DNA of 64,000 bases from Pagrus major (taxonomy: Eukaryota > Chordata > Actinopteri > Spariformes > Sparidae), in contig NC_133215.1 in assembly GCF_040436345.1 (NCBI RefSeq), forward strand, positions 21,459,306 through 21,523,305, given 5' to 3'. Below are positions 35,144 to 50,100 of this stretch, piece by piece (positions within the stretch are counted from its first letter, which is position 1; each line of letters opens with the position of its first letter). Under the pieces are notes generated by a model. The model ran no database searches and was not told the origin of the DNA. It worked only from the letters and a program-made list of their open reading frames with translations. The translations under genes and the position numbers were made by a program.

Positions 35144-38100
35144 GTAAGACTGCAGTAGAGATGAGAACCACAGCTGAGATTAGGGCAGGTAGCAGTGAAG
35201 CGTGTAACGACTAAATATGTTTCTGCACTGATACAATGAGGATGATTGAATTCCTGTGTATCTTTTTTAGTCAAAACTTTACTTCTTAGAGATGAGAAAG
35301 TGTTTTTTTTGTATGATTACAAAATATTTTTGGGCACATGGTGTGAGAATGTTTCTGTAATGTATGTACTTTTTCCAATACTTTAAAATCAGTTTTTTAA
35401 AAAAAATTCAAAGTTGCATTCACTTGAAAAATGGCATTAAAAAAATGAGTGAAACAAAAAAAAAACAACGAATACAAAATGTTTCTTGCCTCTGAAACAA
35501 GTGAACTGTCTAAAGACAAGGTTCTTTATCACTGAAATACTGCTTTCTAGGTCACTGTTCCTTATAGTAAATGTTATATGATATATTTGACTAGAAATTG
35601 TTTTGCTGTGTACAGCGTTCAAAAGGATTTTTTGTCTATAGGCCAAATGGCTAGTGGATATTTATATATTACACACTACTCAAAAGATTACCATTGGCTG
35701 GTGAGTAAAGCAAATCTACCAGCTACACACACTGAATTTGTGTAACTCTGGCAAGATGCACCTTCCTCTAAATCTATTTTAGTAATGATAACAATTTTTG
35801 TCCACATCTGCATCTAGATCTGCATAAAAAACAAAAAATACACTGTATCTGCAGCCACACCAAACTATATCAGTTCTTTGGTCCATGGCCTTTTAAGATT
35901 AATAACAAACCGCTGTTCACTTTTTAATTTAGTTGTCTTATGTCTAGTGTTTGCAGCACGCTGTAGCTCAGGTGGTAGAGCAAGTTATCAACTTTTTTCA
36001 CAGCAGGAATGTTGATATGTCATAGCAGGAAAAGCACAAGTGTATTTAATAACATTAACTATGGCTGCCCTCCACTTAGGGGATGTCCCAAACCTGTGTG
36101 TGCCAGCTAACTGGAATACCTTTCTGAGTCACTGAGCTATTGTTAACGTCCTCCTCCAGTCAAACATGTGTTTGTCCTCTTCCTTCATTTGAATATTTGA
36201 GCTTCACTGCATAGAGTGATTTTTGTGCAGTTTGACACTTTTACTCACAATTATTGCTGAAAGTGTAAATCATCCTGGCAAGCGATAGGACGGTGGAGTG
36301 GCTGAGACAGAGACACCATTCACCCTATTACAAGACACTGTACCATCAACATGATTTGAAGCTGTTATTTTAAAAGGTAAAAAAAAGTTACATTATACTG
36401 CTCTAAGGGGCAGGCCTGCAGGCATGATTTATGACATCACAAATCATTTAGAGCCAATCCTGGTCCAATATTCAGCACAACACAAGTGTGAATTGGAAAC
36501 TTGAAGCTCACAGTGTTCCTACGCTGAGAATGGCCTTTACAGTGAAGGAGACATCTTGTTTCCAGCAGTTAAACTTGTAAAATGAAAATATTTTCATATT
36601 GATATATTCTGGAATTTTTAATAAGGGGGGAAAAAGTAGGTGCCTTTTTTTTTTTTCTTTTTTGTGGTAATTGTTACGGTTTGTACCAGGTATTTTGTAG
36701 GACCCAAAAGCGGACACCAAGACAAGGAGATGGTTAAAGGAAAATAATTTTAAAGGCAAAGGTGGAGGGCAGTGGAAGTGGCTCAGGCAGGTGGTAACAC
36801 AGGTGGCTCTACAAGTGTTGTGGCAGAGACTCACAGTGGCGTTGGCTGAGGTGTAGGTGGAGGCTTTGGAGAGCGTAACACCGAGGATCCACAGCGGAGT
36901 GTAGGCAGGTTGCAGAGGCGCTGGAGGCTAGGTGGTAGGTTGGCAAAGACGCTGGAACTTGGAGTTAGGTCGATCACTGGAAAGGTCTAGGGGAGACAAT
37001 GTTTGTGAGGTAACAAACACAATGACACAAGAGACTAGATTCATAGGAGATAGCACAATCGAAGAAGCCGTGTTCCACATCAGGGAGACAATATAATCTG
37101 GTAGTGAGTAGAGAGAAGAGCAGAGTATTTAAGATGACACTGATGATCAGATGTGCTGCAGCCAGAAGGAAAGCCACGCCCAGCCTCCGCAGAGCACCAC
37201 TGAGAACACTAAAACTCATAATCATGACGGTAATTATACTTGCTTTCCCTGCAAAACCCATGTCAGACCCACACTAGAATTGTTTTTTATGTATGACTAT
37301 GTGTGGAGGCGATAAGCTATTGTGTGTTTCCTGCCGCAAGTCAAAATGCCAGCTCTGAAAGTTTAATTTAATTTAGTTTAGTTGTCATGTGCCTCAGCCA
37401 AATTAATGTGAAATCAAATGTAAGCCTTTTATTCATGTTATTTGGCTGGTGTGTTGATCCAGAGCCACTTACAGCTATTGAGCCATTCTGCTCAAGTCCT
37501 TGTGGCTTTACAGTTAGGTTAAACCTGTTATTTTCTGTTTTCAAGAAGGCAAAAGCAACACATTTTCTCAGAAACTTCAACCCCAGTACACACGTTTGGA
37601 TGTCATACGTGCTGTTTGCAGTGCTGACTCGAACAGAAGGCAGTTGTTTGTTCTCACTCTTTCAACACAAGTGCGGCGTGTGACAGGCGCACAAGGCATA
37701 TGAGCAAAGAAGTGTCTGAGCTTGTTGTTGATGACACTGTTGCTCTAAGATCATCCGGGGACCATGTTATTGGGTGCTGAAGGAAGTTGTGAGAATAGAC
37801 AGCTGGGAGGAAGTGGTGGTACAGACCGCACTGTGTGAGTGAGGCATCGTGAGGCAGGAGCCACTGTGGCGTAGGGTGTGAAAACAGATCGTGATCAAAT
37901 TGGCATCAGCCTCCCGCACAATGACCTGTGCCAGGTGGAGTGATGCACACACATGTTGTAGGTTGTATATGCTGAGAGGTTGTGACCTCAACAAGTTTGC
38001 TTTTCATGTTTTTGTCTCCACTTCACTGCTTTTTCATGACATAGGCCTTCATGACTCCAGTGTCTGTTTAGAAGATCTCCAGGTATGTGTATGTTGTGTA

Positions 38101-41100
38101 TGAGTGTTGTCAATTTGCACTTATTAGCCAGTAGCCATCTACTCAAGAACTGAGTTAATCAAATTGACATCTCATCAGCTGCTTCATTTCCAGTGCTGGC
38201 ATCCTATAAATAGATAAACCCAAAGAGTCCTTCAGTAAATACTCATGATGGGCACAAAGAACCTTAGAGAAAAACAGCAACCAACATGTTTCTTGGAAAA
38301 CATTTCTGTGTAACCTGAACAACTGCTGATGTGTTACTTCCTTGGAAACTGAGCTCATTCGAGACGCCCTCGGAGTCGTTGAGACCGAGGGATTGAATGG
38401 AAAGTAAGGTGCTTGTGAGGAGTCAGCAAACACTCGGTTGTTTTTGTGAGTGTGATAGATCTCAGATTGGTTCGTTGAGATACTGTAGTCGCAGCTCTCT
38501 ATCTCTATCTGTATTTATCTAATGTTTCCATTTCACCCCATAATAGAAAACTTGCAATCAAAGCATTTGCGTTTACATGAAAAGTTTCCAGTGGACTTAT
38601 GGGAAAAAAGTTGTTCAACAGTTTATAAAATTGTCCAACCCGTGAGTCTGGTTATTCCCTTTTCATTGCAAATTTCTTTCTGATCCTTCAAATTTTCTTT
38701 ATTTTTGAAACGCAAAGTGCCAAAACACTTTCTCCGGGGAGGATACCTTAACGTTGTTTTCTTGCAACAGGAAATCTGTCCTGCCAGTGTACAAACATCC
38801 TAACTGAAACACTGAACAAAAGGTGATAAAAAAGACACACCCGTGAAGTACACCAGAACTGACAGTTATGAGCTTTAAAGCCCTGGCATGAGTAGCTCAA
38901 AACCTGCATATGCCTCATGCCAGCCTGAGACCCAAGCGTTGTCTGACACCTTCTTCGTAAACACAATGTTGTATGTCAGGTGCGCTTTCAGTCTTATAAG
39001 CTAAGATGTGTTTGATTTCACAAAGGAAATGAAATACCTCATGTTAACCAAAGTTTCAGGTTGCAATAGATAATAAACATTGGTGTAATTGTTTCCTTCT
39101 TGTTTCTTGATAATATGCAGAAAGTGTGTTTACCTACTATGGATATTGTATATGGTTGTGCTCTTATGCTTTATCGCTTGTACACCATTGATCAGTGTTA
39201 TCAATGCTACAACTGAGTGGTCATCACTGCAAGTGCATAGGCAAACTCACTGGGTGACTATACTCTCAGAAAGCAAAACCAATATGGCCGTGCAATCAAA
39301 CTATCTCACTAATGGTCCCTCCCAATGTTGTTAAAAGATGTTAAAACATTGGAAATGAGCACTCTTTATCAATGTTATGTTCTATTTGGATAGTCACTGG
39401 AGAAGTGTTAGCTGTTTATTGCTTATGTTGTCTGTATTTTAAGTTTTATGGTGATTTCTTCCTTCTTAAAACAGAAATTGTAATCACTAAACAAGCTAGA
39501 TACATTTGATGTTTTTCAGTCAGGGCTCCCTGTCTCAACAGAAATTGTGCATTTATGCTTGCATGTTAAAAGCACAAACACAGAACCTGTCTAGTTGTAC
39601 TACAATGTGCAACTATCAATACATCGCTGATCAGAGCGTTCTTTAATTAGCTTTGCTGTTGTCAGAATTTACACCAGCCAAGTTAAGAAGTGATAACCAC
39701 TGATGACTGATGGTCATATGCAGTCTGTTTATAACTACAGTTTACAAGAACAACTAGTCCTTTTAGTTTACATCCCTAGAAAGTTTGAACCCTCCCTCTG
39801 CACTGGTCAGCAACAGGTGAGACTTAACCCTGCACCAGTAGTGTTGTACTTTCTTTAATTCTACCCACCGATTGATCTGTCACAAGAACATGTAATAGGG
39901 TGTGGCATTACTCATACTATCAGAAGATTTTATGGTGAGGACTTGAGAGGTTACAGTAAAATAAGCTTTTCTGCCGTGAGAAATTTTTGTGTTTGCTTTC
40001 ACATGCAGCGATGAGTCTTTTGGGGGTTGGAGCAAAATTGTTGTGGTAGCTTGGTGTGGTTTTCTGTGTGTTATATTTGTGCATTAACATGAATCACCCT
40101 TACAGTGCTGATGTGCTCGGCGGGTCAGTCGATGAACCGCTGGAGCCTGGAGGAGATGGTGAAGAGGGACCCTGAGAACTTCCTCATCCTCTTACAACAG
40201 ATCATCAGGAAGACCAAAGAGGTGAGAGGGCAAAGGTCAAAGTCCATGGTCAAAGAGGATACATTGTGTGTTGTATAGTTTGTGTATTAATGTCTTGTTG
40301 TCTTTCTGTCTCTCTCAATGTGTGTGTGTTCAGGCTCAGGAGCAGTGTCAGTATGAGCTGGTGGCTCCCCTCGCCATCATGTTCTCCTCCACGCTGCTTC
40401 AGGTACAAATCATCCAAATGTTATAAAAACCTTTAACCTTTTGACACCTCTTTTTATCTCTCAGGGTGTTTCACATGTGTAGAGCACAGTCCATCCAAAG
40501 GTCAATCAGTTCCTCAATTCAAACCACTACAATCTCTTTAATGTTGGACAAGCGTCTAGCAAAAAAATCACGTCATTAGAAATCTGATTGATTCATTGAT
40601 TCATTGCTGGTTAGACAGCTGGCTGGTGAAGAGAAAACACACTGGGCTGTCAGAGCCAACACTGATTGCTTTATTAGGTTACAATGCAGTACTGAGTTCC
40701 CTCCCCAGACAGCTCAACAACCATTCACACCTGGGCTCACCTAACCCTAGCAACCCACATGAAGGCCTGTTGGGTCAACGACCCACAAGTGGCCCTAACG
40801 GCTCTGTTAGTTAGTTAGAACTGAAGAAGCCTCTTGGATGAGAGGTGAAACGTCAAGAAACTGAAACACGTCTAGATGCCTACGATACAGCACCTATTCT
40901 AGGTACCATGATCTGGATGACCCTCATCAACATGTTTGACTATAATGCAACATACTTGTTGCGACTGTCCTTGTGTTTTTCAGTAGGAAGTGAGAACCCA
41001 GAGTTCAGTTTCAACTGTGTAGCAACAGATCATGTTACAGCTTTGAGGTTTTGTAATGACGCGACAAATGTACCTTTGGTTGTTCGTCATAAAGCCTGTA

Positions 41101-44100
41101 ATATGCTAAAACACTGGATGGTGAAACAACAGCACATTATTACACTGAACTGGGTGAATTACCTCAAAACGTATGTGACGTGATTTTAGTTAATGATGTA
41201 ATAATGGATAAGAAGAAGAATCACTCATATAAGCCAATATTGTTATTATATTGTCGGTTTAAGCTATTTTTCACAAAAGCCATTGGTCGAATTTACAGAT
41301 TTTATTACATATCAGATTCATCAAGAGGGTCATTTATACAAAACAATTTTATTGTAAGTTGCTGTGAGGCAAACTTCTTTGCTTCAATTAACCAGTGATT
41401 GGTCCAGTGACTAGTCCATTCATTTATACTCAAAGCTTAGCATTTGACACTGATCTCACTTCTCTCTTTTAGTGTTTGCGTGTCTTTTAACTGTTTGCAA
41501 GGGAAATAGGGTGTCATTTGGACTTGGGCAACTTATATTTGTCAATCAAACATAAGATTGAAAATTGACTAATAATGAACAAGACGGCATCTCTAGTCCA
41601 CACTAGTGTACGGATAACCATGTTCTGAACTTTTACTATAAAATACGGGATCTATCTTTGCCTGCAGACACCGCACTGTCCACCAGATACTGAGCTGCTG
41701 GAGGAAGCTATTGAGGTGTTCCGCTGCTTTCTCACCTGGCCTGAGCCCTACAGCAGTGTGTGCAGAAACCTCCTCTCCACACTACAGCTGGAGATGAAGG
41801 CCCCAGGTAAATATATTTGGGTTCATTTTGTTTAAGGGTCGCTCTGTGTGAGTGTGTGTTCCTATTTCTGTACTGTTCTGTTGTCTGTCAACTCTTGTAA
41901 TGGTCTTCCCCCTAGTGACCACTTAAGGAAATGCATTTAGAGAGACACATGCAAAAGGTCACTGTTTATAGCACAAACACAAGTAACAACAATGGCAATG
42001 ACAGGAAGATGATAAGGCTTTAGGCTGAACTGGGCACTTCTTCATACTGATCTGAAATGATTTGAATGCGGATGAAACTTCAGCATTTTTTAAAAGCGGA
42101 AGCCCCCTGCGGTGAAGCTCAGAGGAAAGGTCAAAGGAAGTGCGAAAAACAAAGCAACGGACATGAATGAATATATTTGAATTAACCTAAAGAATTAATG
42201 TCAAATTGTGTTTTTAAGGTAAATAAAACACTGACTACTTCAGCGCTGCAGCTCATTGATCAAATGTCTTAAATGCTGTAATTTCATGTGTCCAATCCAC
42301 CAGGACCCTGTGATTCACAACATTGTATTAGGTCAAGATGTTTCATTAAAAACCATCAATAGAGCAAATCAAATTATTTTTCTATTTTCCTCACAGGCAT
42401 TTCCTTTCAGAGGCTGGTCAGAGAGGAGCAGGGCCTTATCACCTCTAGTCAGTGCTCCAAGACCATGTAAGTCCACACAACAAAACTAAATGCACTTTAT
42501 ATAGAGTTTACATGATTTAGGATTTATAGTAGAATGAGAAGCTCTTCTTTATTTCATGCTTAACAGGTGCATATTCAGTTTGTATTTGCAAAGAAACCTA
42601 TTGAGTACACATGCAAACTTTGTTTATACCTCTCTTAAAAGCTGCATGAAAATCTGTTTCCAGTCCAGTTCAGCCTGTTTGTCATCTTTACACCTTCTGC
42701 TTCCTTGTTGAAATACACATCAGTAGCCTACGGTAAACTTATCTGATCTGGCGCCATACTTGTAAAGTTAAGATATCAGCACAGTTTCCTCCAGTTATCT
42801 GAATTATAGCACTTAGGTGGTTAGCACTTACAGTAGGAAAGTCCCCGTACATCCCCCTCTACACCCAACACCATCTAACCCCGCAATAGCATCCTGTTTG
42901 CATCTTCTACCATGTGAATTTGTGTCCATGTTATTAATGACTCCGTCCGTCTGTTACCTTGCAGGACTGTGCTGCTGATGAACCCGAGCGAGGTGCCGGC
43001 TGACTTTCTCTCAGTGGCTGGTCAGCTCAGTCGCGTTGAGCACTCGGAGAAGGAGACCTACATCAACCTGATCAAACACGCCTTCCAGTCCACACTAGGC
43101 ACCAAGTACCCCCTCAATCACATCCACAGAGCCCTGCAGGTATGTTCTCAGAGCAGAGTCAGAATCTGCAGACAGTTCTCAAAGACAAAAACATTATATT
43201 TTAAGTTTAATTTGCGAAAAATGTCCTTTGTGGTATACCGTTACTTTATGGAATCAATTGTTATTAAGAGACAGAGTTTATAATGAAATCTGACCCATCA
43301 GTAAGAACTATATTGTCCATTAAAGGTCTAGTGTGTAGGATTTAAGCGGATCTCTTAGAAGAAATGGAAAACAATATTCAGAATTGTGTTTTCATTAGTG
43401 TATAATAGTAGTTTCATGATTCTCCACATCCAGGATTCGATTTATCTTTTAAATTTAAAAGTCCAACTTAAAAGTCCAGCTGGCCATGAACCCAAAGCGT
43501 GAATTAGATTCATCAATCCACTTTCTTACAAATTCGATCTTTAAGGTCAGGATCCAATTATTTTTTTTCCAGCACTGACGGTTATGTGATTGTTGGACTA
43601 TCGAGAAGATAAACAGATCACTATTTTTTACGCCCTGACATCTTGGGGGTGGGGAAGGGATTTCTGATCCTGCTTTTGATCCAGTGATCAAAACTGAAAG
43701 CTTATTTCATTTTATTGTCAAAATCCTGACATTCCTTTTGTACAGTCACCTCAAGTTAAGAATGGTGTTTTCGTTACCTTAGAATGAGGCTTTATATCTA
43801 CAGAGGAAGCATGTCCTCTTCCATGGAGTCCACCATATTTCAAAAGTAGCCCAGAACGGACAAACCAAACACTGGCTCCAGAGAGGGCCTTTCACATTTT
43901 TTACACTTTTAGTGGCTACTGTAGTGGAGGGAGGCATATTTTTTTTGTTTAACTCTGCAACTTCAAAGATAGATGCCACTAAGTCCAGCACACTGTACCT
44001 TCAAAACCTGTTTGTATGCATTTAAACAGACTACCAGGAGTTTATAGCATTTCAAGATATTAAATGCATCATACCAGCAATAACGACAAAATCTGTATCG

Positions 44101-47100
44101 TAAATGTACTCTTCATTGCATCCATACTTTTAAGGAAGAGGTTAATATGAACCATTAGAAAGTGTGTAATCATTCAAAGTGGCAACAGCCCTTGTGCTCA
44201 GTGGGAGACAAAATTGCACTGTAAAAGCGAAGTTTAAAGAAGGCCATCAAAACTCAGATTGTTCCATTATTCTATAGCCATCGCATGGTGCAATTTACAT
44301 TTACTTCATATAGATATGTTACAGGGTTAGGTTACAGCAAAAAGCTTGTCAATTGCAAGTGTAAAGAATTAGACAAGATATCAATACAAGAATGTGTCAA
44401 GACGTGTACCTTTAACATGTCATAAACACTCTTTGCAGGCAAAAACTGTGCATGAACTGGGGGAGATCTTCTCCACAGTAACTGATGTCTTAGAGGCGGC
44501 CGCTGCAATGAGTGACCCTCTGAAGGGCCGCAGTCATGTAATCCAGGAACTTGAGCTACTAAGGGAGAGGATGAGAATCCCAGCATCCAATGGGAGGAAG
44601 TCTGATGGTAGGAGGGCATGTTTCATGATCTGGGGGATATAATATAGACAGTTTATACATGATAATGATATTCAGTTTCACTTATTTCTCTTTTTTCTCT
44701 CTTTTTGCTATCATTGTTTTCAGGAATGCTACAAACTCTACCATTGCCTACAGCCAAATGTTACATGTTTCACTGGGAAAAAGACAATTTTGGTAAAGTA
44801 CTCTGCATGACACTGATACTATTAATTCATACATGGGAATTATCAGTCTCCCCTCCTTCTTTCAGCATCATGAATCCAATTCCCAAATGTTATATAAGAG
44901 AAATACAAATCATATTTCCAATGCGAAGAGTATTTAATTTGTTTGAGTAGATTTTGTGTCTTTTTTTATTGCTAACTATGATTGGTGTGTCTACTCTGAT
45001 GCAGATGTTCTGAACACCCTTTTGGAGCATGACCCTGACCAACTGGTGACTCTCAGGCAACCTGAGGAGGAAGATGGGGAAGACATCGATGATGATGATG
45101 AGGAGGAGGATCTTACAGAGATGGATGCAGAGGAAGAGGAGGAGGAAGAAGATAAAGACAATGAGGAACATAGTGTGGAACTGCCTTCAATGTCTCTCAT
45201 CCCTATTGGCTGCAACTCCAACCCTCGTGCGTCCACCTTCTCCACCATCTCCTCGGTGTCCACTGCCTCCAAAGACTCCATGTTCTCAACCTTGTCGATG
45301 ACCTCAGAGTCCTACGCTCCATCCCTCTTCTCCGTCACTTCTGGAGCTGATAGTGACTACTATGAAGACTCGGATGACTACATATGCTCCTCTCCCATTG
45401 CTGACAAATGTTCGCCAAAGTCCGTCAACAAAACTTCTGCTCGACTCAGTCAGCACTTCTACCGGCTGTTCATCAAACCCAAGAGCCCTCGGTTACTGTA
45501 TCGGGCCAAAAGCTTAGGAAACACAGAATCAAAAGACATTTTAGTGGTGCGAGAGAAGCGCTCCAACTCCCTACCACAACAAGTCAAGTTACGTAGTCCT
45601 GAGCCCCAACTACAAAGTCAAACTCTCAGACACGTCTGCTTCCGAAGGAGGCCTATTCTCAGTAGTGATGAGGACAGTAAGAATATTACACTGAGGGTGG
45701 TGGTGTTTGGTGCTGATCATGTAGCAGGGAAGGTGGCACGAGCCTACAATAGCTTGAGGAGGAAGGAGAGTGCATGTCCACGTCTCAGCAGGGCCTTCAA
45801 GCTTCAGTTCTACTTTGTGCCTGTGAAGAAGGACTCGGCAGCAGGGCCAGGGAGTCAGAGGTCTTCTATTCCTGTAAAAGGAGCAGTCATGTCTAATGTA
45901 AGTAGAAGAAAACTCTACCCAAACTCCATACATTCAACACCGGTTTTTCATATTAACTAAGCTGTCAAAGAGCTGAGTTGAACCGTACAGAGTAAAGAAA
46001 AACAGAGTTTGTGATGTAAATGCACAAAAACACATATCTATAGGATAATTCCACTGTTTGGTTGTAATTGTAACCTTTGCTCCAGCAGGTTCTTCACCTC
46101 ACAGGGGATAGTACTAATGACATTGCCCATCTCCTCGGCATGTTGGACCCTTGGTACGAAAGAAACACCCTCAGCCTGCTCAAACTGCCCGCCAATGTTG
46201 TCTGCCAGGTACAACTGCAATATTACTTTTACACTGCATGATCAAAGCCAATCCAAAAGTCTGTTATTCAGGTTCATCCAACTAAGAACGTGACTGATTT
46301 CCGATGTAGTCAAAGAATATGTATTACGTTAATCATCCTGCTGTATAAATGTATTAAATGTTAAATTGTTTTGTATTTCTCTGCAGCAAACCTCAAAGAC
46401 AGAGTCAGAGTCATATGATAGCTCATATGAGCAGCGTCTGCCCATCCTGGCTGACTTGGTCCTGTACTACTGCCGCTACGCTGCCCGGCCAGCTCTGATC
46501 CAGCTCTACCAGGCTGAGGTCAGACACACTTTCACACAGAAACACATAAACACTTATATAAACACACTATAAAACAGTATACATCTTTGCCTTACAGCCC
46601 TTTTCTTGGGCTTTTTTTTCTGCCCAAGGGTTGCACCAGCTATATGTAAGCGGTGCATTTAAAAATGATGCTGTGTGGCTGTGCTGGTTACCATTAGGGA
46701 GTATAATTCTGTGGCATCTTATGATTTGCACCTACCCGAGAGGCATGTGTAACTATTTAGTTGTTACTTAGAGTTATATTGTAACGTATCTGTCTAATGC
46801 AACCAGTTTCATGATAATGTATAACTCACAACTTACTAATAATATTTACATCATTGCTAGGCTAAGTTTGAACTTACACAAAACTGGTACAACTGGCTCC
46901 TGGAGCCCGGGTATCCAGACTTTGGCACCCATGTGAGCAGAAATAGGACCCTGATTCCCTCTGGGTGTTTTTACTAACTTATGAAACACTGGTTCAGATG
47001 AAGTCATTGACTGAGGATCTTTGCTGTTGTAGTTGACGTTAGCTTGTGGAGAGAGGAGGACTGAGGTGTTCGTCCACTCCCTGGAATTGGGTCACACCGC

Positions 47101-50100
47101 AGGAACACGAGCCATCAAGGCCATGGGTGAGTGTGACACACACATACCAAACACACCCATATGTCCTAGAAACCTTGCCACAATCAATAAAATCCTCCAC
47201 ATTTTCAACGCAGTGAAATGCATCATCAGTTTTTATGAGGTCCAGACTGGACTAAATTTATGGTAGAGGAACATCTGCTATTTCTATATCATGACTCAGT
47301 CTACTTCTACTTTTTTTTGGTTTCACTTGTTGCCACCGCTACTTGCACTTCTGATTTTTGATTTCCTTTGAGAGGTAAAAAATTCAGGGAAAGTGTTTTA
47401 TTCCTCATTTGGGTGGTTACTGTCGCTCACAATATTCTTCAAACAATTCCTCTGTCTGTAAAACGTCAATGCAAAAAATCAAACCTTAATTTTGTTTTAA
47501 ATTTTAAAGGAGAGATATTATGCTTTTCAGGTACATAATTTTGTTTTGGGTTACCACTGTAATAGGTTTACATGCTTTAATATTCAAATACACATCAGTT
47601 TACTCATACTCTCCAGTGCCGCAGCACTGTATTCCCCCTCTGACTGAAACTCTGTTTTAGCTCCTGTCTCTTTAAGGCCACCCCTCTCGAAAACCCAGTC
47701 TGCTCTGATTGGTCAGCTCACACATGCCTAACCCAGGACCACTAATAACAACAGAGCAGCTGTGCTAAATCAATTCTTACATGCCAAACTAGCTGCTAGG
47801 CATAAATTATGCAAATTAATGACTCCTTGACATAGTGTGATGTCACAAATTCACAAAATTAAAGGTGTGATTACTGACGAGGCGTTATAGGAGCAGTGTT
47901 TTCTGTGGGAGAGAGGAACCTCTGTTGGTGCGAACTCTGACCTTTTTAACTTCCAAGATCTTTTACATACACAAGAACCTTTTTTACCATTTAATACACT
48001 GAAGGAAAGGAAAAAAACGGAAAGCATAATAGATGCTAGATGTTAGTAGTCATATTTAACAGTGTAGTAGCATTATTTTGTTATAACTAAGACATACTCT
48101 CACATGGATCACCAATGTGCGTATTTTCTTATTTTATGTAGGTGCTGCCAGTAAACGGTTTGGTATTGACGGTGACCGAGAAGCAGTGCCTCTAAAGTTG
48201 GAGGTGGTGTACAACAGGGTAAGATGCTGTTTGATTTTATTCACTATCAAAATTGGTATATTGAAGCTGCAACTTTGCAAGAATTGCCTCATAAATACAG
48301 CATTTTATCAACACAAAAACATTTTATTATCTCTTTGGTTAGAGTGCAGGTTCTTTTTTTTTTCTTTTTTTTTACTGGTGATAAAGTTTACATAACCCAC
48401 CAGTGCAGACAGAACAACAAAAGCAAACACAAACAAACAAAAACAAATAAACAAAACAAAAGGAAAAAAGAAACATAAAACACTAAACAACAATGAGGAA
48501 GACAAATTGGTCAATTATAGTCAGAAAATACAAACAATAACAAACAGTTAAACATAATGTGGTCAGTCAGTGTCCAGAGGGAGTGATTATAGTGTAGCGA
48601 GAGGGGGGAAAGAGGGAGAAAAACAGAAAAGTGAGTCTTGCACACACATACGCACACACACAGGAGAGTGCAGGTTCATGCTGTTTACTCTTATTAAACT
48701 GGTTTCGGTTATAAACACTTCTGCACCCACAGGAAATGACACATTAAAATTTAGTGATAAAATGCAAGGTCTGCTAAAGAGCAATAAGCACATGCCTTGA
48801 CCTGATAAAGCTAGTGGTCTCTGTCTGCAGTATGAAGCATTAGAGACTATGATGTCTCTCTTTTACTGATGTTATAATAGCTCTTAATCTTTTATCTGTC
48901 CCTTATCTTACAAAAAATATTCCCAATACAAAATTCCTGTGCTAGTTAGGCTGCACTTATACACTTTAATCTGTGTCTCATTCCCCAGTATATTAGGGTT
49001 TTTCCAGAACAGTAATAATCCCATTCTCCCTTCTCTTCCCATGCAGGTGGTGATTAGTGGGAGAAGCCAGTGGAAAAGAGAAACCAAAGTTTGTACTTCG
49101 GTAAACTTAACCAAAGCATGCAAGAATCCTGAGGAACTAGGTATGTTACAGCCACTGGCTGCTATAATACTGAGTCACTGAACTGTGTTTAATTGAGACA
49201 ACACATTACCTGGGTGGAAATTCAACATAAGATAACAACTGTTTATTACGTTTAATATTTTTCAATAGCAAGTCAACGAGATCATTTATTAATCTCGTTG
49301 GAACTGTATTGATTCAGCTACTTGTAAATTATATTTTCCTTTTGATACCTGCATCAGGTGATGATGAAGCAATTGCTGTGTAAGTGTCTTCATAATTTAA
49401 CTGAAACAATCTCTGTCAGATTCAAAGATGGAGTGCCTGCAGCTCACAATGACTGAAGTCCTGAAGAGACAGAGCGGTAAAAGCAAGAAGGGCTACAACC
49501 AGGTGAGCTAGACGTGACATCAGCCTATCTCGGTGGTTTGTGGTTAAAAATGCTCCGCAGCAGCACGTTTTCACAAACAACTCTGCAACACATTTGCTAT
49601 GTAAAGACAGAGACCTCAGTGCATTCTTGATAGCATCTCAAACTCATCTCAGCTGAAACTCTCATCTCACATATGCTGAGAACAAGTTTTTTCAAACTGA
49701 CAGCTTGATGGAACAAAAAGCCACAACACAGGCAAGACCTGAGTCTGTTTTGCTCGTTTGTGTTCTGACAATAATATTATTTGCTCTCTGTCACCGCTTA
49801 ATCTCTTAACCTCATTTTAGATTTGGAGCCCTTGATTTGCGACTCTCATAACACACCTCAGCAGAACGGAGATGTATTTATATGTTGATTTTTAGCTCAA
49901 GGGTGTCTTTTACAACTCAGAGACAAAAACAACTCAGACAAGCTGCAGTAGCAATGACTATCATGTGAAATTATACACAAATGTGCAAACATATTGACAC
50001 ACTTTTAAAGGAATACTCTACCATATAGCATTTTTTGTTTGTTTGTTTTTTCTCCAAAAGGTTTATTCATGAGGTGCAATGCATTTAGCTTTTCTCTGTT

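Noticed and set aside
35962..35984. tRNA gene
   Set aside because: Only the A-box and D-arm are present; no anticodon arm, B-box or acceptor 3' strand.
36974..37261. 95-residue hydrophobic frame on the minus strand
   Set aside because: Lies wholly inside the hAT-like repeat at 36668-37236.
44991..45281. Serine-rich 96-residue frame on the minus strand
   Set aside because: Antisense of the GAT/GAG-encoded acidic run in pik3r5 exon 9.
48117..48395. 92-residue plus-strand frame
   Set aside because: Only 48142-48218 is coding (pik3r5 exon 13); the rest is intron read-through.
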